DNA of 64,000 bases from SCBR16-9 sp964537975 (lineage in GTDB: Bacteria > Hydrogenedentota > Hydrogenedentia > Hydrogenedentales > SCBR16-9). Under the pieces are notes generated by a model. It had not been told where the DNA came from, searched no databases, and saw only the letters and a list, made by a program, of their open reading frames with translations. Within the stretch, counting starts at the first letter, position 1. The number at the start of each line of letters is the position of its first letter. A program made the position numbers and the translations under genes. The stretch lies in assembly GCA_964537975.1 (NCBI GenBank), contig CAZIDP010000022.1, forward strand, positions 5,677-69,676. The letters run 5' to 3'. Of this stretch, positions 19,138 to 28,244 are shown one piece after another.

Positions 19138-20571
19138 CTAAAAATTAACTTGGAAGCGTGTGCTGAAGGAATTCATATCAAAACCTTTCGCACGATATAC
19201 CCAGTTGTTGGCAGAGTAATAAAAATCACGATCTACGCTGGTGTGCATGTAGTTAAACATGATTCGTGCATTAGGATTCAAATACCAGTTCAATCCCAGG
19301 GTCAGGGTGTCTTCAGCGCCACCACGAATACCGTTTCTGCCACCATCATTCAGATCAAGTTCTGAATAACGCAGAGCCAGTTCCCAGGCACCAAAACCCT
19401 GGTTTTCTCCGGTCAACTTGAAATTGTTTTTCGGCTTTACAGTTCCAAAGGTACCCGAGGATGTGCTGTAGCTGCGACTTTCCCCGGTCATCACCCAACT
19501 TCCAGCAACATACCATCCATCAATCGTGCGGTTGCCTAGAAATTCAGTATCGACGCGTGACATCATGTATTCACCCTGTATAGAAAAAGGGCCATACAAT
19601 GCTGCAGCTTCCAGACCCAGCCGGTGTTCGTTATCGGCAAGAATCAGACCGGTATCCAGAAAACGAGGAGTTAATTGGGCTTCAGGCCGAACATTAACAC
19701 GGAACTCACCATCCAGATTCCGGTACAAGTAAGCAATACCCAGATGTACCAATTGCTTCCCGCCATCTTCGTACCAGGGCAGCCCTGTCACACGAGCTGC
19801 GACATTGTACTTGCCGTCACGCGCTCTATTACCATAATCATTCGTATCACGGAAGACACCCACAGCGCCGGTGATCCGGTTGTCAAGGAACGCATTGTGC
19901 AGCATGACTCCTGTTTTGCGCGATGGTGCAAAAACACTGGTAGGTTGAGCGCGTTCTATAAACGTGATATTGTTTGAACTCATCAGCTCTTCCAAGCCAA
20001 ATGGTTCTTTGAACTGACCGAAACGCAAATTGCCTGCTACTGGCAGATTGGCCAGTTCCATATAGACATCACGAAAATCAGCATCACCATCTGCAAAGTC
20101 GTACTGTGCCTGGAATCTCAGGTGTTCACCAACTTCACCGGACATATACAAACGGGCACGCCGGAAAATGACACCATCATCTACATTACCCAGGGTGCGT
20201 TTGAGATCACGGCTTTCATCAAACCAATACCAGTCATTGTGAATACGACCGCCAATACGCAACCGCACATTTTTGTCTTCTGTTTCAAAGCGCAAGCCAT
20301 CGCTCCAGTAAACCCGAAAATCATTGGCCGCCTTTTCTCTTTTATCTGCCAGCGAAGTCTCGATCTTGTCGATACGTTCAGTGATTACCGGATCAACCGT
20401 AGGTGTTGTTTCCAGGCGCTGTTCTAAATCCTCAACACGTTCTTTTAACTCCTGAATCATCAGGATGAGCTCTTCTTCACGTGGTGAAAGCTCTTGTGCC
20501 CCCGCACTGCCCACCAGACTGGTTATACCAATTGCCCCAGACATTAATATGTTCCGCCATTTTTTCCACAT
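19138..20571 (-). CDS. Phosphate-selective porin, OprO/OprP family
   Basis: 477 residues from ATG at 20571 (MWKKWRNILM), which begins a clear signal peptide ending near SAGAQE; an ATG seven codons earlier is possible. Residues about 30-70 form a coiled coil (EELILMIQELKERVEDLEQRLE), the trimerisation segment seen in periplasm-facing porin extensions. The barrel contains RRARLYMSGEVGEHLRFQAQYDF and FGQFKEPFGLEELMSSNNITFIERA, hallmarks of Porin_O_P. The C-terminus ends with an aromatic residue (FQVNF), as expected for BAM recognition. With pstSCAB nearby it would bring phosphate or other anions across the outer membrane. A hairpin (AAAGGTG/CACCTTT, 20617-20638) lies in the presumed leader. Confidence 0.9.
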   Translation of the reverse strand: MWKKWRNILMSGAIGITSLVGSAGAQELSPREEELILMIQELKERVEDLEQRLETTPTVDPVITERIDKIETSLADKREKAANDFRVYWSDGLRFETEDKNVRLRIGGRIHNDWYWFDESRDLKRTLGNVDDGVIFRRARLYMSGEVGEHLRFQAQYDFADGDADFRDVYMELANLPVAGNLRFGQFKEPFGLEELMSSNNITFIERAQPTSVFAPSRKTGVMLHNAFLDNRITGAVGVFRDTNDYGNRARDGKYNVAARVTGLPWYEDGGKQLVHLGIAYLYRNLDGEFRVNVRPEAQLTPRFLDTGLILADNEHRLGLEAAALYGPFSIQGEYMMSRVDTEFLGNRTIDGWYVAGSWVMTGESRSYSTSSGTFGTVKPKNNFKLTGENQGFGAWELALRYSELDLNDGGRNGIRGGAEDTLTLGLNWYLNPNARIMFNYMHTSVDRDFYYSANNWVYRAKGFDMNSFSTRFQVNF

Positions 20572-20815
20572 AATTTCCCAATACCCTTTCATTAATTATT
20601 AATTAGCCCATAGAGGAAAGGTGCCTCACAACACCTTTATCATGAAATACAGAAATACAACTACACTGCTTGTAAAGAATAAAGCATATTTGTTGGTATT
20701 TTATTAAATTAAGAATCATTTGTAGTTAACATAAAACCAAATAATAACTCGGAAATCAAGAAATTTTATGTTGGTTTAAAAGTTTCCTGTCTACTGCGCC
20801 TATGTCATGTTCGAG

Positions 20816-21889
20816 TCATACTTGACCATTGGCAAAGACACGTATATGGCGAGGCCGGACGAATATATTACTTCCAACCTTTACATCCATTGTAGCAAAA
20901 CGTTCTTGCGAAATTTCTGCGGTTAAAACTTGCCCCTCACTTGTTCTTATTTCCAGTCGTACAATCGAGCCAGCAGACTGGATTCGTAAAATGGTAGCCT
21001 CCAATGAAGGCAAGCCCGTATTCATGGTGTCAATCGTCAGATCATGGGGACGAACAAAGACTCGCGCGTCACCAGCAATTTGCTGGAGATTTTTGGGGTA
21101 GGGATATTCGATTGGCCCGAACTGAACTATGCCCGGTTTGACACGGCCATGAAAATCATTCGTTTCCCCCAGGAATCGCATCACAAATTCTGTATCAGGA
21201 TGATGAAACACTTCATCTGGCGTACCGATTTGCTCTATTTTACCTTCATTCATAACGACAATCCGGTCTGCCACCTCCAATGCTTCATCCTGATCATGGG
21301 TAACGAATACACTGGTTATATGTATTTCGTCGTGAAGCCGACGCAACCAGGCACGCAATTCTTTCCGTACCTTGGCATCCAGAGCGCCGAAAGGCTCGTC
21401 CAACAGCAACACTTTGGGTTCAACTGCCAGCGCTCTGGCCAATGCAACACGTTGCCTTTGACCACCAGAAAGCTGACTGGGGTAACGACCTGCCAGTTCA
21501 TCCAGCTGAATTAACCTGAGTAATTCATGAACCTTTCGAGCGATGTCTTGTTTACTTGGTCTTTCATGTCGTGGTTTTACCCGCAATCCAAAAGCGATAT
21601 TCTCAAATACGCTCAAATGCCGAAAGAGCGCGTAATGTTGGAATACAAATCCGACTTTACGTTTTCCGACATTAAATCCAGACACATCTTCATTGTGAAA
21701 ACGTATTTGCGCGTTGGTATGTGCGTTTGGTACCTCAAGCCCTGCAATAATACGCAATAATGTTGTTTTACCCGATCCGGAGGGCCCCAGCAATGCAACG
21801 AGTTCTCCATCAGGTACACGCAAATTGACATTATTCAAGGCAACAAAAGCACCAAAAGATTTGCTTATATTTATTATTTCAATGCCCAT
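20816..21889 (-). CDS. cysA: Sulfate/thiosulfate ABC transporter ATP-binding protein
   Basis: 357 residues. ATG follows AGGATTAAAAC. Walker A GPSGSGKTT, Q-loop VFQHYALFRHLSVFENIAFGL, signature LSGGQRQRVALARAL, Walker B VLLLDEPFGALD and VTHDQDEALEVADR are present. The C-terminal TOBE-type domain (FVRPHDLTI ... FVRPRHIRVF) matches CysA. It is the last gene of sbp-cysT-cysW-cysA. Confidence 0.95.
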   Translation of the reverse strand: MGIEIINISKSFGAFVALNNVNLRVPDGELVALLGPSGSGKTTLLRIIAGLEVPNAHTNAQIRFHNEDVSGFNVGKRKVGFVFQHYALFRHLSVFENIAFGLRVKPRHERPSKQDIARKVHELLRLIQLDELAGRYPSQLSGGQRQRVALARALAVEPKVLLLDEPFGALDAKVRKELRAWLRRLHDEIHITSVFVTHDQDEALEVADRIVVMNEGKIEQIGTPDEVFHHPDTEFVMRFLGETNDFHGRVKPGIVQFGPIEYPYPKNLQQIAGDARVFVRPHDLTIDTMNTGLPSLEATILRIQSAGSIVRLEIRTSEGQVLTAEISQERFATMDVKVGSNIFVRPRHIRVFANGQV

Positions 21890-21939
21890 GTTTTAATCCT
21901 ACACAAATATTAAAGGGATACTTTGTATTATATATTGTT

Positions 21940-22821
21940 TTAACTTTTGATTTCATCAAGGGCATTTCGGATATTATATGCCACTTTCCACTCAACGATA
22001 GACTTGACCGCCAATGTAACCAGGGCCAGCATCGCCAATAACGAAGCCATAGCAAACGCCGCAGAAAGCATATAGTCGTTGTATAAAACTTCAATGTGCA
22101 GGGGCACCGTGTTGGTTTCCCCACGTATCCTTCCGGAAATAACATATATTGAACCAAACTCACCCATTGCGCGGGCATTACACAAAATGATTCCGTAAAT
22201 CAGTCCCCATTTTATGTTCGGTAGTGTTATACGAAAGAAAGTCTGGAATCCATTGGCTCCCAAGGTCAGTGCAGCCTGTTCTTCCTGCGTTCCTTGCGCC
22301 TGCATCAGCGGAATTAGTTCACGCAAGACAAACGGCATGGTACCGAAGAGGGTCACCAGAACGATGGCTATTGGAGTGAAAATGATCTGCAGGTCCCAGG
22401 CAACCAATATAGGCGCAAACCAGCCTCGTGCTCCAAACAGCAAGATAAAAATTGTTCCAGCCACGATAGGTGAAATTGCAAAGGGTAAATCGACCAAGGT
22501 AATCAATAAATTTTTACCTTTGAAATCAAATTTGGCTATGGCCCAGGCGGCAGAAACACCAAACAATGTATTGACAGGAACGGCTATTGATGCGGTTAAC
22601 AATGTCAATCGAATTGCAGACAGGGAATCGAAATCCATAATGGCTGCAATATATACTGCTACACCGTCTCGAAAGGCATATGTGAAGACCAGCACCAAGG
22701 GTAGTATAAGAAACATGGTCATAAAAATCAGAGCTATTCCGATTAATAACCACCGAACAACAGGAGTTTCTTCAAGAACCTTTGTTGCATGTTTAACTTG
22801 ATCTTGATTGGATAATATCAT
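21940..22821 (-). CDS. cysW: Sulfate ABC transporter permease CysW
   Basis: 293 residues with about six membrane helices. ATG follows GTAGGAG. The motif LGANGFQTFFRITLPNIKWGLIYGI with NARAMGEFGSIYVISG is typical of CysW. It pairs with CysT to form the sulfate channel. It lies 38 bp after cysT and 50 bp before cysA. Confidence 0.95.
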   Translation of the reverse strand: MILSNQDQVKHATKVLEETPVVRWLLIGIALIFMTMFLILPLVLVFTYAFRDGVAVYIAAIMDFDSLSAIRLTLLTASIAVPVNTLFGVSAAWAIAKFDFKGKNLLITLVDLPFAISPIVAGTIFILLFGARGWFAPILVAWDLQIIFTPIAIVLVTLFGTMPFVLRELIPLMQAQGTQEEQAALTLGANGFQTFFRITLPNIKWGLIYGIILCNARAMGEFGSIYVISGRIRGETNTVPLHIEVLYNDYMLSAAFAMASLLAMLALVTLAVKSIVEWKVAYNIRNALDEIKS

Positions 22822-22859
22822 GCTAATTTTCTCCTACATAAGCAAAATCAAGGATATGT

Positions 22860-23735
22860 TCAGTTTTCATGCCTTCGGCTCCACCATTGCATACCATTTA
22901 TTGTGAACAGCATCAAGAATGCTACCAACAACAACACAACACTGATGGCTGTTGCCCCAGCATAATCGTACTGTTCTAATCGTATGACAACCAGAAGTGG
23001 TGCAATCTCGGTTTTCCCGGGCATGTTTCCTGCGATGAATATAATAGAGCCATATTCACCCAGTGCCCGAGCAAAGGCTAAAGTGAAACCGGTAAGCAAT
23101 GCTGGTAGTACGGTTGGAAATATCACACGCCTGAACGTTTGCCACCGTGATGCGCCCAGACTGGCCGCTGCTTCTTCCATCTCCGCTTCCAATTCTTCCA
23201 GTGCTGGTTGGACAGTCCGCACCACAAAGGGCAACCCAATAAGCGTCAGTGCCAAAACAATCCCAGCCCAAGAATAGGCTATCTGGATACCGAAGAGATC
23301 AAACCACTTTCCAACCCATCCATTTTTCGCGTAGAGTGTAGTCAGCGCAATACCTGATACGGCTGTTGGTAAAGCAAATGGCAAATCGACCAGTGCATCT
23401 ATATAGCGTTTGCCGGGAAATGTATACCGCACCAGCACCCAGGCAACTATGAAGCCAAACACAGCGTTAATACTTGCCCCTGCAAAAGAGGCACCGAAGC
23501 TCAGACGATATGCTGCCAACACCCGTATATCTGCAATACCCTTTTCCCAAAATTCGCTGATGCTCATTTTGCTAGCCGCTAGAATCAATCCCCCCAATGG
23601 AACAAGCAACAGCAATGTCACGTACAATAAGGACAAACCCATGGTGATTCCGAAACCGGGAAGCACACTGTGCTGTTTGAAATGCCAGTTTGAACGATTA
23701 AAAAATGAACTACGCCAGGATTGCATATTATGCAT
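22860..23735 (-). CDS. cysT: Sulfate ABC transporter permease CysT (CysU)
   Basis: 291 residues from ATG at 23735, two bases after the sbp stop, which suggests translational coupling; a GTG directly before it is in frame, and a second ATG lies four codons later. The motifs VDLPFALPTAVSGIALTTLYAKNGWVG, LGASRWQTFRRVIFPTVLPALLTGF and ARALGEYGSIIFIAGNMP identify CysT. The N-terminus has about 25 extra hydrophilic residues. Confidence 0.95.
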   Translation of the reverse strand: MHNMQSWRSSFFNRSNWHFKQHSVLPGFGITMGLSLLYVTLLLLVPLGGLILAASKMSISEFWEKGIADIRVLAAYRLSFGASFAGASINAVFGFIVAWVLVRYTFPGKRYIDALVDLPFALPTAVSGIALTTLYAKNGWVGKWFDLFGIQIAYSWAGIVLALTLIGLPFVVRTVQPALEELEAEMEEAAASLGASRWQTFRRVIFPTVLPALLTGFTLAFARALGEYGSIIFIAGNMPGKTEIAPLLVVIRLEQYDYAGATAISVVLLLVAFLMLFTINGMQWWSRRHEN

Positions 23736-23737
23736 CA

Positions 23738-24826
23738 CTATTTTTGGTAAATCTGATCAAAGGTACCACCGTCACTGAAATGCACAGCATTGGCGCGTTC
23801 CCATCCTCCGAACACCTCAGCAATTGTAAATAAGTTCAAGTCGGGAAACTGATCCTGGTATTTCTGTTGTGCTGATGACGAAATGGGACGGTAATAATAC
23901 TTACCTTCTATATCCTGACCGGTTTCAGAATATAAAAATTCGAGGTATGCCTGAGCCAAGTCGCGGGTACCATGACGCTCAACGTTTTTGTCTACCAGCG
24001 CTACTGTCGGTTCTGCCAAAATGCTTACTGGCGGTACAACCATTTCCAGCCCGGCTTCGTCCAGCTCACGGCTACCCAGCAAGATTTCATTTTCCCAATT
24101 AATCAGTACATCCCCAATACCTCTTTGCACGAAAGTATTCGTGGAACCACGAGCGCCGGTATCCAGTACGGGAACATTTTGAAATATTTTCTCGACAAAC
24201 TCCTGCGCTGCCTGATTTGCGTCTTCTACTTCTTCCAAATAAGCAGGATTCTGAAGTTTCTGTATAAAATTATCACCAAGTTCTTTCTGCAAAGCTGCTC
24301 CCCACATCGCCAGGTAATTCCACCGAGCAACTCCCGATGTTTTTGGATTTGGTGTGATGACTTCAATGTCTTCCCTTGTCAGGTCCTCCCAGGTTTTTAT
24401 GTTTTTTGGATTTCCCTTACGCACTAGAAATGCCAGTGTGGAGGTATAAGGCGCATTGTTGTTTGGAAGGTGTCCCAACCAGTTTTTCGGCAACAAATCT
24501 GTCTGGTTGGCGATAGCATCGATATCGGCTGCCAATGCCAGCGTAACGATATCGGCATCTAAGCCATCAATTACTGCCCTGGCCTGGCTTCCGGAACCGC
24601 CATGTGACATACGTACTGTAATTCTTTCTCCAGTAGTTTCTTCCCAATGCTTGATAAATGCTTCGTTAAATTCCCGGTATAATTCACGAGTCGGATCATA
24701 CGAGACATTTAACAGGCTTCGGCCATCCTGGCTACCATTACCACTACTGCAACCGGGAAGTACCTGAGCCAAACTTAGTGCGAGTATGCAGAAGATAACA
24801 AAACCAACAAACTTTTCAATTTTCAT
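23738..24826 (-). CDS. sbp: Sulfate-binding lipoprotein
   Basis: 362 residues from ATG at 24826, nine bases after GGA; the frame is open further upstream to 24928, but that extension would cover the predicted promoter. The N-terminus ends in QVLPGCSSG, a good lipobox, so the binding protein is probably lipid-anchored. Family motifs are VSYDPTRELYREFN, RMSHGGSGSQARAVIDGLDADIVTLAL, LVRKGNPKNIKTWEDL, TPNPKTSGVARWNYL and FLYSETGQDI. It feeds sulfate to CysTWA and is the first gene of that operon. A sigma-54 type promoter and an upstream palindrome precede it. Confidence 0.95.
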   Translation of the reverse strand: MKIEKFVGFVIFCILALSLAQVLPGCSSGNGSQDGRSLLNVSYDPTRELYREFNEAFIKHWEETTGERITVRMSHGGSGSQARAVIDGLDADIVTLALAADIDAIANQTDLLPKNWLGHLPNNNAPYTSTLAFLVRKGNPKNIKTWEDLTREDIEVITPNPKTSGVARWNYLAMWGAALQKELGDNFIQKLQNPAYLEEVEDANQAAQEFVEKIFQNVPVLDTGARGSTNTFVQRGIGDVLINWENEILLGSRELDEAGLEMVVPPVSILAEPTVALVDKNVERHGTRDLAQAYLEFLYSETGQDIEGKYYYRPISSSAQQKYQDQFPDLNLFTIAEVFGGWERANAVHFSDGGTFDQIYQK

Positions 24827-24905
24827 AGTTATCATTCCATGTTTGCCTATTACAAATGTCGTAAATCTTATAAATTGTTCTGAAGGGGTCCAGTACCTAC
24901 ACAAA

Positions 24906-24919
24906 GCACTTTTCGGGCC
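24906..24919 (-). promoter_or_regulatory. Sigma-54 (-24/-12) promoter of sbp-cysTWA
   Basis: On the minus strand TGGCCCGAAAAGTGCT (24920 to 24905) matches the sigma-54 consensus TGGCACG-N4-TTGCT closely. GG and GC are exactly ten bases apart. Transcription would start near 24895, about 70 bases before the sbp start codon. Confidence 0.75.
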
Positions 24920-25019
24920 ACAATGCACAATCTAGTTTAATTTTTATGCCCAATTTCTCAATGCAATGTGTAAGTGTATTCATTTCAGTAACTTAACTAT
25001 CGAAAATTTTATTGTCATG

Positions 25020-25037
25020 AATTCCAATATTGGAATT
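25020..25037. promoter_or_regulatory. Perfect 18-bp palindrome, likely enhancer site for the adjacent sigma-54 activator
   Basis: AATTCCAATATTGGAATT is a perfect palindrome in the gap between sbp and the activator gene. Its centre is about 134 bp upstream of the predicted sbp transcription start, the usual distance for a sigma-54 enhancer. It also lies 103 bp before the activator start codon, so it could serve in autoregulation. Confidence 0.65.
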
Positions 25038-25140
25038 TCGTTGTATCTATTTAAAAAAAACACATAGTTACCCAGTAAATAAAATGGAAACCTTGATTAT
25101 TTAATAGAATTTACCATCATATTTGCTGCATAATTTCTCC

Positions 25141-26721
25141 ATGAATAAATATAATGAACTCATTCTCAAAATTTGGCGGGAAGCCTGTCGCCATATTTAC
25201 ATTGATGAATCGTTGTCGTTGATCTTTAACATTCTAAGAGAACAGCTACCAGTTCAATCCATGTCGTTGTATTCTATTGCGCCGGACTATCTGCAGATTG
25301 AACGTTTGTGCCTGGTAACTTTAGGTGCGGAGTTTAAGGGGAATTTGAATTTCACACTATCGGAATCAACTTTCAGAGCATTGGAATCCTGGTTTTATAG
25401 TGAAGAAGTATTTTGCTTTGAGCATGACAATCCCCCCTTGGACATATTGGAGAATTTGGTTAGAAATATGCAGGGTACCATCTTGGGGATTCCCTTAAAA
25501 TCTGAGCACAACACATTGGGGCTTCTGTTTCTGGAATCATCAACCAGTTTTAACCAGAGCCATGAAAGGCTTGCCAAATTATTCTGTGATCCTATGACTG
25601 CGGCACTAGAAAACGATCGTAGGTTGACCGAGCTGGACGCACTGCGAGAAGCTGCTGAAGCCGATAAGCGTAAATTGTTGGCACGTCTTGGACGTGATGA
25701 TGTGAGCGACACGATTATTGGTGCTGATAGAGGACTGAAAGCAGTGTTGGAACGGGTTAATCTGATAGCCCGATCAGATGTACCGGTGCTGATTTTGGGA
25801 GAAACCGGTTCGGGTAAAGAAGTAATTGCGCGCACGATTCATGAGCGGTCACCGCAATCTATCGGACCATTTATCAGGGTTAATTGTGGTGCTATTCCCT
25901 CAGAGCTTATTGATTCTGAATTGTTTGGCCATGAAAAGGGAAGTTTCACTGGAGCAGTCAATGAACGTCGCGGTTGGTTTGAACGTGCACATGGAGGCAC
26001 ATTGTTTCTGGATGAAATTGGCGAATTGTCACCCGGGGCACAGATTCGACTGTTGCGTGTAATACAAGAAGGTTGCTTTGAGCGTGTAGGTGGTGAAAAG
26101 TCTATACAGGTAAAAGTCAGGATTGTTACCGCAACCCATCGCGATCTGGCACGTATGGTGCAGGAAAATCATTTTCGGGAAGACCTATGGTATCGGGTTG
26201 CAGTATTCCCGATTGTATTACCTCCATTGCGAGAACGGATGGAAGATATCCCTGCATTGGCAGAGCATTTCGCACGGCGGGCTGCACGACGTTTCGGATT
26301 GAAATTACAACTGCCTAAACAGGAAGATATTCTGCTCTTGTTACAATATCGATGGCCTGGAAATGTCCGAGAGTTCGCATCCGTTATTGACCGTGCTGCC
26401 ATTCTGGGAGATGGCGAGAGACTTGAGATTGCAAAATCGTTGGGTATAACGCCTGATTACGGTGAAGAATCCATTACCAGACCAATTATGTCCCCCTCAG
26501 ACGATGTTGAAAAACATCTTGTACCACTTGACCAATTAATACGTAAGCATATTATAAAGTCATTGATTGCCTGTCGGGGAAAAATCGAAGGACCTGGGGG
26601 TGCCGCCATAATGCTTGAGATCAACCCTCACACACTGAGAGCCAAAATGCGTAAGCTTAATATCGACTGGAAAACGTATCGAACAGGTGGAATAATCCCG
26701 GATGAGCAGGTCATATCTTAA
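25141..26721 (+). CDS. Sigma-54-dependent activator with GAF domain
   Basis: 526 residues from ATG at 25141; an in-frame TTG at 25123 is possible, and neither has a clear ribosome binding site. Residues about 15-165 form a GAF sensor domain. The AAA+ domain has Walker A GETGSGKE near residue 220, the sigma-54 contact loop as GSFTGA (usual form GAFTGA) near 268, Walker B TLFLDEIGEL, and the sensor region RIVTATHRDL. The C-terminus (residues about 465-520) is a Fis-type helix-turn-helix. It is divergent from the sulfate transporter operon, which has a sigma-54 promoter and a palindrome at enhancer distance, so it is probably the activator of sulfate uptake. The effector is unknown. Confidence 0.85.
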   Translation: MNKYNELILKIWREACRHIYIDESLSLIFNILREQLPVQSMSLYSIAPDYLQIERLCLVTLGAEFKGNLNFTLSESTFRALESWFYSEEVFCFEHDNPPLDILENLVRNMQGTILGIPLKSEHNTLGLLFLESSTSFNQSHERLAKLFCDPMTAALENDRRLTELDALREAAEADKRKLLARLGRDDVSDTIIGADRGLKAVLERVNLIARSDVPVLILGETGSGKEVIARTIHERSPQSIGPFIRVNCGAIPSELIDSELFGHEKGSFTGAVNERRGWFERAHGGTLFLDEIGELSPGAQIRLLRVIQEGCFERVGGEKSIQVKVRIVTATHRDLARMVQENHFREDLWYRVAVFPIVLPPLRERMEDIPALAEHFARRAARRFGLKLQLPKQEDILLLLQYRWPGNVREFASVIDRAAILGDGERLEIAKSLGITPDYGEESITRPIMSPSDDVEKHLVPLDQLIRKHIIKSLIACRGKIEGPGGAAIMLEINPHTLRAKMRKLNIDWKTYRTGGIIPDEQVIS

Positions 26722-26855
26722 CAATTTACAAATAATCCAAGTGTATAATATTGACTCGTATCAGGTGTTGCGCTTGACTTGAAAGATGTTAGCATAGATC
26801 AAAGTGCTCCTATTGTTGCTTCCATAACAAAATTATCAGGAAAGGTTCATAAGAT

Positions 26856-27524
26856 ATGTCCATCCATTTATTGAGAGCTATTGACTTGTTGAAAAAGAAA
26901 ATAATGGTGGTCGGAACACATGTTGAAGAATCTGTACGTGATGCGACTCGAGCCTTGGATGAGCGTGATGCCAATCTTGCCCGTCGTATTTGTGATAATG
27001 ATGACATAATAGATGAGCTGGAAGTAGAAATTGAAGAAGAATGTTTGAAGATGTTGGCTCTATACCAACCAGTTGCCACAGATTTACGTTTCATCATCGC
27101 GGTTCTGAAAATAAACAATGATTTAGAAAGAATAGGCGATTTGGCTGTAAACATTGCCGAGCGTGCCATTTACTTGTCTACGCAACCACCTGTCAAAATT
27201 AATTTTGATTTTCACAGTATGGCAAATAAAACACAAACCATGCTTAGCAAAGCACTGGACGCTCTGGTCAATGGAGATGTCCAATTGGCACGCGAGGTCT
27301 GTGTGTCAGACGATGAAGTAGACAACTTGAATCGTGAGATGTATCTTCAAGTTCAGGAAGGGGGTAAAGATTGTCCTGAGCAAATGGAACTGCTGATACA
27401 TATGCTGAGCGTATCACGTCACCTGGAAAGAATCGCCGATCTGGCCACGAATATAGCCGAAGATGTTATCTACATGGCCCGAGGTGAAATAGTCCGCCAT
27501 CGTCTCGAGGATTATCTTGCATAA
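26856..27524 (+). CDS. phoU: Phosphate transport system regulator PhoU
   Basis: 222 residues, typical length. ATG follows CAGGAAAGG. Two three-helix PhoU repeats each carry the metal-cluster motif: NDLERIGDLAVNIAER and RHLERIADLATNIAED. In known systems PhoU joins PstB and the PhoR kinase to repress the Pho regulon at high phosphate. It is unusual that phoU is separated from pstSCAB by about 9 kb holding the porin and sulfate genes, and is on the other strand. Confidence 0.93.
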   Translation: MSIHLLRAIDLLKKKIMVVGTHVEESVRDATRALDERDANLARRICDNDDIIDELEVEIEEECLKMLALYQPVATDLRFIIAVLKINNDLERIGDLAVNIAERAIYLSTQPPVKINFDFHSMANKTQTMLSKALDALVNGDVQLAREVCVSDDEVDNLNREMYLQVQEGGKDCPEQMELLIHMLSVSRHLERIADLATNIAEDVIYMARGEIVRHRLEDYLA

Positions 27525-27695
27525 CCTGGCAGGTTCGCCAGACAATATGTAACATGGATTTCCATTCAACGCTCCATGACATTTGCTATGTTAATCTGGA
27601 ATAGAACAGGTGTACATTTCCGTTCTGATATATACATAAGTAAAAGGCTTTTGTTGCGTTTGAGATGAAAATGCGATATATGGGCGGAGCAATTC

Positions 27696-28235
27696 ATGAT
27701 GTTAAACTTAATGTATCGTCGAACTTACATTTATTATCTGAAGGTTGACGAAATAATTACCTACTGGATGGCAAAATATGGCATCACGGTACTGCGCATC
27801 GGAATGGGGATTGTTTTTTTTTGGTTTGGCGCACTGAAGCTCCAACCGGGACTCAGTCCGGCTGATGAGCTGGTTCGCAATACTGTGTACTTTGTTAATC
27901 CTGATTATTTTGTACCAGTGTTGGCAGTGTGGGAAATGCTGATAGGCTTGGGGTTACTATTTGGTGTCTGTATGCGTTTTACCTTGCTCCTTTTGTTTAT
28001 GCAGATGCCTGGAACAGCTCTACCTTTAATTATTATGCCAGATGCCGTATGGACCCATTTCCCATATGGACTCACCATGGAAGGTCAGTATATCATTAAA
28101 AATATGGCGTTGATTGGTGGCGCTTTGGTTCTGGGTGGTACCGTTCGCGGTGGACGGGTCGTGGCAGAACCGGATAAGGAATTTAATCCAAAGGAAAAGC
28201 GTTCCGTCCCTCCCAAACCATCACGTCCATTGTAA
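27696..28235 (+). CDS. DoxX-like membrane protein
   Basis: 179 residues. ATG follows CGGAG. Four membrane helices with LRIGMGIVFFWFGALKLQPG and WEMLIGLGLLFGVCMRFT resemble the DoxX/DoxD group. The C-terminal 30 residues are charged and Pro-rich (KEKRSVPPKPSRPL) and cytoplasmic. DoxX proteins are linked to thiosulfate/quinone or redox functions in some organisms, which would fit the sulfur genes nearby, but this is only suggestive. Confidence 0.65.
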   Translation: MMLNLMYRRTYIYYLKVDEIITYWMAKYGITVLRIGMGIVFFWFGALKLQPGLSPADELVRNTVYFVNPDYFVPVLAVWEMLIGLGLLFGVCMRFTLLLLFMQMPGTALPLIIMPDAVWTHFPYGLTMEGQYIIKNMALIGGALVLGGTVRGGRVVAEPDKEFNPKEKRSVPPKPSRPL

Positions 28236-28244
28236 GTTTTAGTA

